Shown here in pieces: positions 62,246 to 64,000 of a stretch of DNA of 64,000 nucleotides. The stretch's first letter is position 1. Every line of letters begins with the position of its first letter. The notes beneath the pieces were generated by a model that was not told the DNA's origin, did not search any database, and was given only the letters and a program-made list of their open reading frames with translations. The DNA comes from 66-474 sp039923855 (lineage in GTDB: Bacteria > Pseudomonadota > Gammaproteobacteria > Xanthomonadales > Rhodanobacteraceae), in contig JBDTBW010000052.1 in NCBI GenBank assembly GCA_039923855.1, positions 9,398 through 73,397 of the forward strand. Reading direction: 5' to 3'. The translations under genes and the position numbers were made by a program.

Positions 62246-63616
62246 ATGAATGCTGCTATCCGCCCGGTCGACGGCCGGCTCATTGCCGGAACCGATACCG
62301 CTGGCAGCGCCGATTTGTTCGAAGCTGCATGCCGCTTCATCCCGGGCGGCGTCAACAGCACCGCGCGCGCGACCTGGTCGGGCTGGATGCCCTATCCGTT
62401 GTTCGTGGAGAGCGGCCTGGGTTCGCGCCTGCGCGACGTGGACGGCAATGAGTACATCGACTATCTGCTGGGTCTCGGCCCCATGATCCTCGGCCACCGG
62501 CCGGCGCGCGTGACGCAGGCCGTGGTCGATTTCATCCAGCAACGCGGCACTGTGTTCGCGCTGCCGACGGCGGACGAGGCGCGACTCGCGGAAAAAATCG
62601 CCGCCGCCGTGCCGAGCGTGGATCAGGTGCGTCTATGCAACACCGGCACCGAGGCGGTGCTGTATGCAACACGTTTGGCGCGCGCCTTCACCGGACGGAA
62701 CAAAGTCATCCGCTTCGAAGGCATGTATCACGGCTTCTCGGACGGCGTGTACTGGAGCAAGCATCCGGCCATCGCCAAGGCCGGTCCCGACGATCATCCC
62801 GTGCCGGTGCCGCAAGGCCCCGGTCTGCCGCGGGGCGTGGAAGAGAACCTTATCATCCTGCCGTGGAACGATGCGGATGTACTGGCGGATGTGATCCGGC
62901 GCGAGGGCGACCATATCGCCGCAGTGCTCACCGAGCCGGTGATGTGCAATACCGGGTGCATCCTGCCGAAGCCGGGCTATCTTGAAGCGATGCGCACACT
63001 GACGCAGCGCCACGGCATCGTGCTGATTTTCGACGAAGTCATCACCGGTTTCCGCCTCGGCTTGGGCGGTGCGCAGGCGCGCCTGGGTATCCATCCGGAT
63101 TTGTCGGTGTTCGCCAAGGGTCTGGGCGGCGGTTTTCCGGTCGCGGCCATGGGCGGGCGCGCCGACATTATGGCGCTGGTGGCCAACGGCAAGGTTTCGA
63201 TGGCGGGCACCTACACCGCAAACGGCATCGCGGTGGCGGCGGCCAACGCGGCGCTGGACGAACTGGCGACACCGGGATTGTACGAACGACTGGATGCCGT
63301 CGCCGACGAGCTGCGCCTCGGACTGGGTCAGGTGCTGCGTGACGCGGGCCTGCCCGCTTACGTAGTGGGTCTGGGACCACTGATGCAGGTTTGGTTTGCC
63401 AACCACGAAATCCACAACTACCGCGATGCCGAGCGCCACGCGGATCAAAAAACATTCAGGCACTGGTGGGAAGGCATGCTGTCGCACGGCGTACTGTTTC
63501 ATCCGGGTGCCTACGAAAATCTATTCGTCTCCACGGCGCACACGCACGCCGACGTGGTGGCGACGCTCGATGCGGCAAGACAAGTGGCCACGGCCATCGC
63601 GCGTACTACCCTCTGA
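62246..63616 (+). CDS. class III aminotransferase (glutamate-1-semialdehyde aminomutase-like)
   Basis: A 456-residue PLP enzyme. Conserved parts: FIPGGVNSTARATWSGWMPYPLF, YIDYLLGLGPMILGHRPARVTQAV, NTGTEAVLYATRLARAFTGRNKVIRFEGMYHG, LIFDEVITGFRLGLGGAQ (PLP-binding D) and SVFAKGLGGGFPVAAMGG (Schiff-base K near residue 290). It resembles HemL but differs in the N-terminal region and is probably a paralogue rather than the heme enzyme, since gammaproteobacterial HemL starts more compactly. It follows the MtnX-like phosphatase. The substrate is unknown. Confidence 0.87.
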   Translation: MNAAIRPVDGRLIAGTDTAGSADLFEAACRFIPGGVNSTARATWSGWMPYPLFVESGLGSRLRDVDGNEYIDYLLGLGPMILGHRPARVTQAVVDFIQQRGTVFALPTADEARLAEKIAAAVPSVDQVRLCNTGTEAVLYATRLARAFTGRNKVIRFEGMYHGFSDGVYWSKHPAIAKAGPDDHPVPVPQGPGLPRGVEENLIILPWNDADVLADVIRREGDHIAAVLTEPVMCNTGCILPKPGYLEAMRTLTQRHGIVLIFDEVITGFRLGLGGAQARLGIHPDLSVFAKGLGGGFPVAAMGGRADIMALVANGKVSMAGTYTANGIAVAAANAALDELATPGLYERLDAVADELRLGLGQVLRDAGLPAYVVGLGPLMQVWFANHEIHNYRDAERHADQKTFRHWWEGMLSHGVLFHPGAYENLFVSTAHTHADVVATLDAARQVATAIARTTL

Positions 63617-63649
63617 GCGCGAGCCTTCGCGCGGAACGACGAGGCAGAC

Positions 63650-63795
63650 GGCTTCATCTCGGTCTGGGTTTGGACGTCGGCGGCTATTACAAGAACGTGA
63701 TCACCTTCGCGCCGTCGCTGCATATCAGCGACGAGGAAATCGATCTGGGGCTCACGTTGCTCGATCAATTGCTGACCCGCGCCAAGCGCGGCTGA
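63650..63795 (+). pseudogene. C-terminal remnant of a second class III aminotransferase
   Basis: A frame ending in TGA at 63793-63795 reads GLGLDVGGYYKNVITFAP, then SLHISDEEIDLGLTLLDQLL and TRAKRG. This is the typical tail of DABA/ornithine-type aminotransferases (GGYYKNVI...LAPSL...I...EIDLGL). No catalytic part precedes it: the intact aminotransferase ends at 63616 in another frame. It is most likely a leftover of a deleted paralogue. Confidence 0.6.
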
Positions 63796-63875
63796 CAACG
63801 TCCTTCGCATGGCAGGAGCCAACCTGCCGGTCGAACTCGCAGTGCCGCAATTGGCCTCCTGATTAGCGACTTCGC

Positions 63876-64000
63876 TCAGCCATGGAAATTGTCGACGGCA
63901 CGCAATTTTTGCTCTGGCCAAGGCTTGCACAGTGTCATGGCGCGCGCCAGTCGTGGCAGCATCTCGGCGAGGCGAAAACGACGATTGAATCGGTATGCCG
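63876..64000 (-). CDS. C-terminal end of an IS1595-like transposase (partial)
   Basis: The last 40 codons of a minus-strand frame enter from the right edge: AYRFNRRFRLAEMLPRLARA, then MTLCKPWPEQKLRAVDNFHG and a TGA at 63878-63876. The FRFNRRF...MLPRLL-like ending is what I recall for IS1595/ISXO2-type transposases. A second mobile element therefore probably begins at this edge and may account for the truncated aminotransferase beside it. The gap 63796-63875 shows nothing else. Confidence 0.65.
   Translation of the reverse strand, partial: AYRFNRRFRLAEMLPRLARAMTLCKPWPEQKLRAVDNFHG

Overview
The window is GC-rich chromosomal DNA from a gammaproteobacterium. Gene content and repeat sequences point to the Xanthomonadales (Lysobacterales), most likely near Rhodanobacteraceae. 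Evidence: hemD-hemX-hemY, rsmG-parA-parB, a short PutA without a DNA-binding domain, an aa3 cytochrome oxidase locus carrying the tiny assembly protein and DUF2909 protein common in that order, and several intergenic repeat families of a kind seen there. No rRNA, tRNA, CRISPR array or prophage was recognised. This assignment is an inference from gene content only.

Layout. 1-6.9 kb: a DUF1993 protein (cut by the window edge), a Tet-type MFS pump, folE, rmuC, srkA overlapping a hotdog thioesterase, and a ferredoxin-type reductase. 7.3-10.6 kb: hemY, hemX and hemD. 10.6-15 kb: thioesterase, lipoprotein, rhodanese, an ECF42-type sigma factor with YciI and YjbR-like partners, and a glycosyltransferase. 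15.1-18.5 kb: a bufferin operon (precursor bufA1, MNIO enzyme bufB, partner bufC) facing an ECF sigma/anti-sigma pair. 18.6-21.1 kb: parB, parA, rsmG. 21.2-22.1 kb: a complete IS5-family element. 22.1-31 kb: SPFH protein, hemB, a KefB/C-type antiporter, a 1160-residue membrane ankyrin protein and a FadL porin. 31.2-38.1 kb: two hybrid histidine kinases and putA. 38.2-48.6 kb: the cytochrome oxidase locus, coxB-ctaD-small assembly protein-ctaE, DUF2909, SURF1, a Sco-like protein, ctaA, ctaB, a caa3-type ctaG, PCuAC and SCO. 48.6-55 kb: an mgtA-type Mg2+ ATPase behind a long structured leader with a small upstream ORF, glutathione peroxidase, a DsbA-fold isomerase and dnaG. 55-64 kb: DUF1328 protein, fatty acid desaturase, a four-gene ABC exporter operon, an MtnX-like phosphatase, a GSA-aminomutase-like aminotransferase, an aminotransferase remnant and the tail of an IS1595-like transposase.

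How the genes fit together. The middle of the window is about copper, heme and respiration. hemB, hemD, hemX and hemY serve heme synthesis. ctaB and ctaA would turn heme B into heme A. SURF1, SCO, PCuAC and the caa3-type CtaG would deliver heme and copper to CoxB/CtaD. The bufferin operon is expected to buffer periplasmic copper. The notable defect is a single in-frame TAA in ctaB. The usual Cox11-type ctaG is also absent from its normal place between ctaD and ctaE.

The most unusual feature is the density of palindromic repeats. A ~255-335 bp repeat with strong hairpins occurs three times. A ~130-205 bp element occurs three times with terminal arms that differ between copies but still pair. 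A family of 18-bp hairpins with variable but self-complementary arms occurs in clusters, including one inserted in frame in dnaG. Other palindromes are inserted in frame in ctaA and mgtA. The mgtA leader, with mutually exclusive stems, is the best candidate for an undescribed regulatory element.
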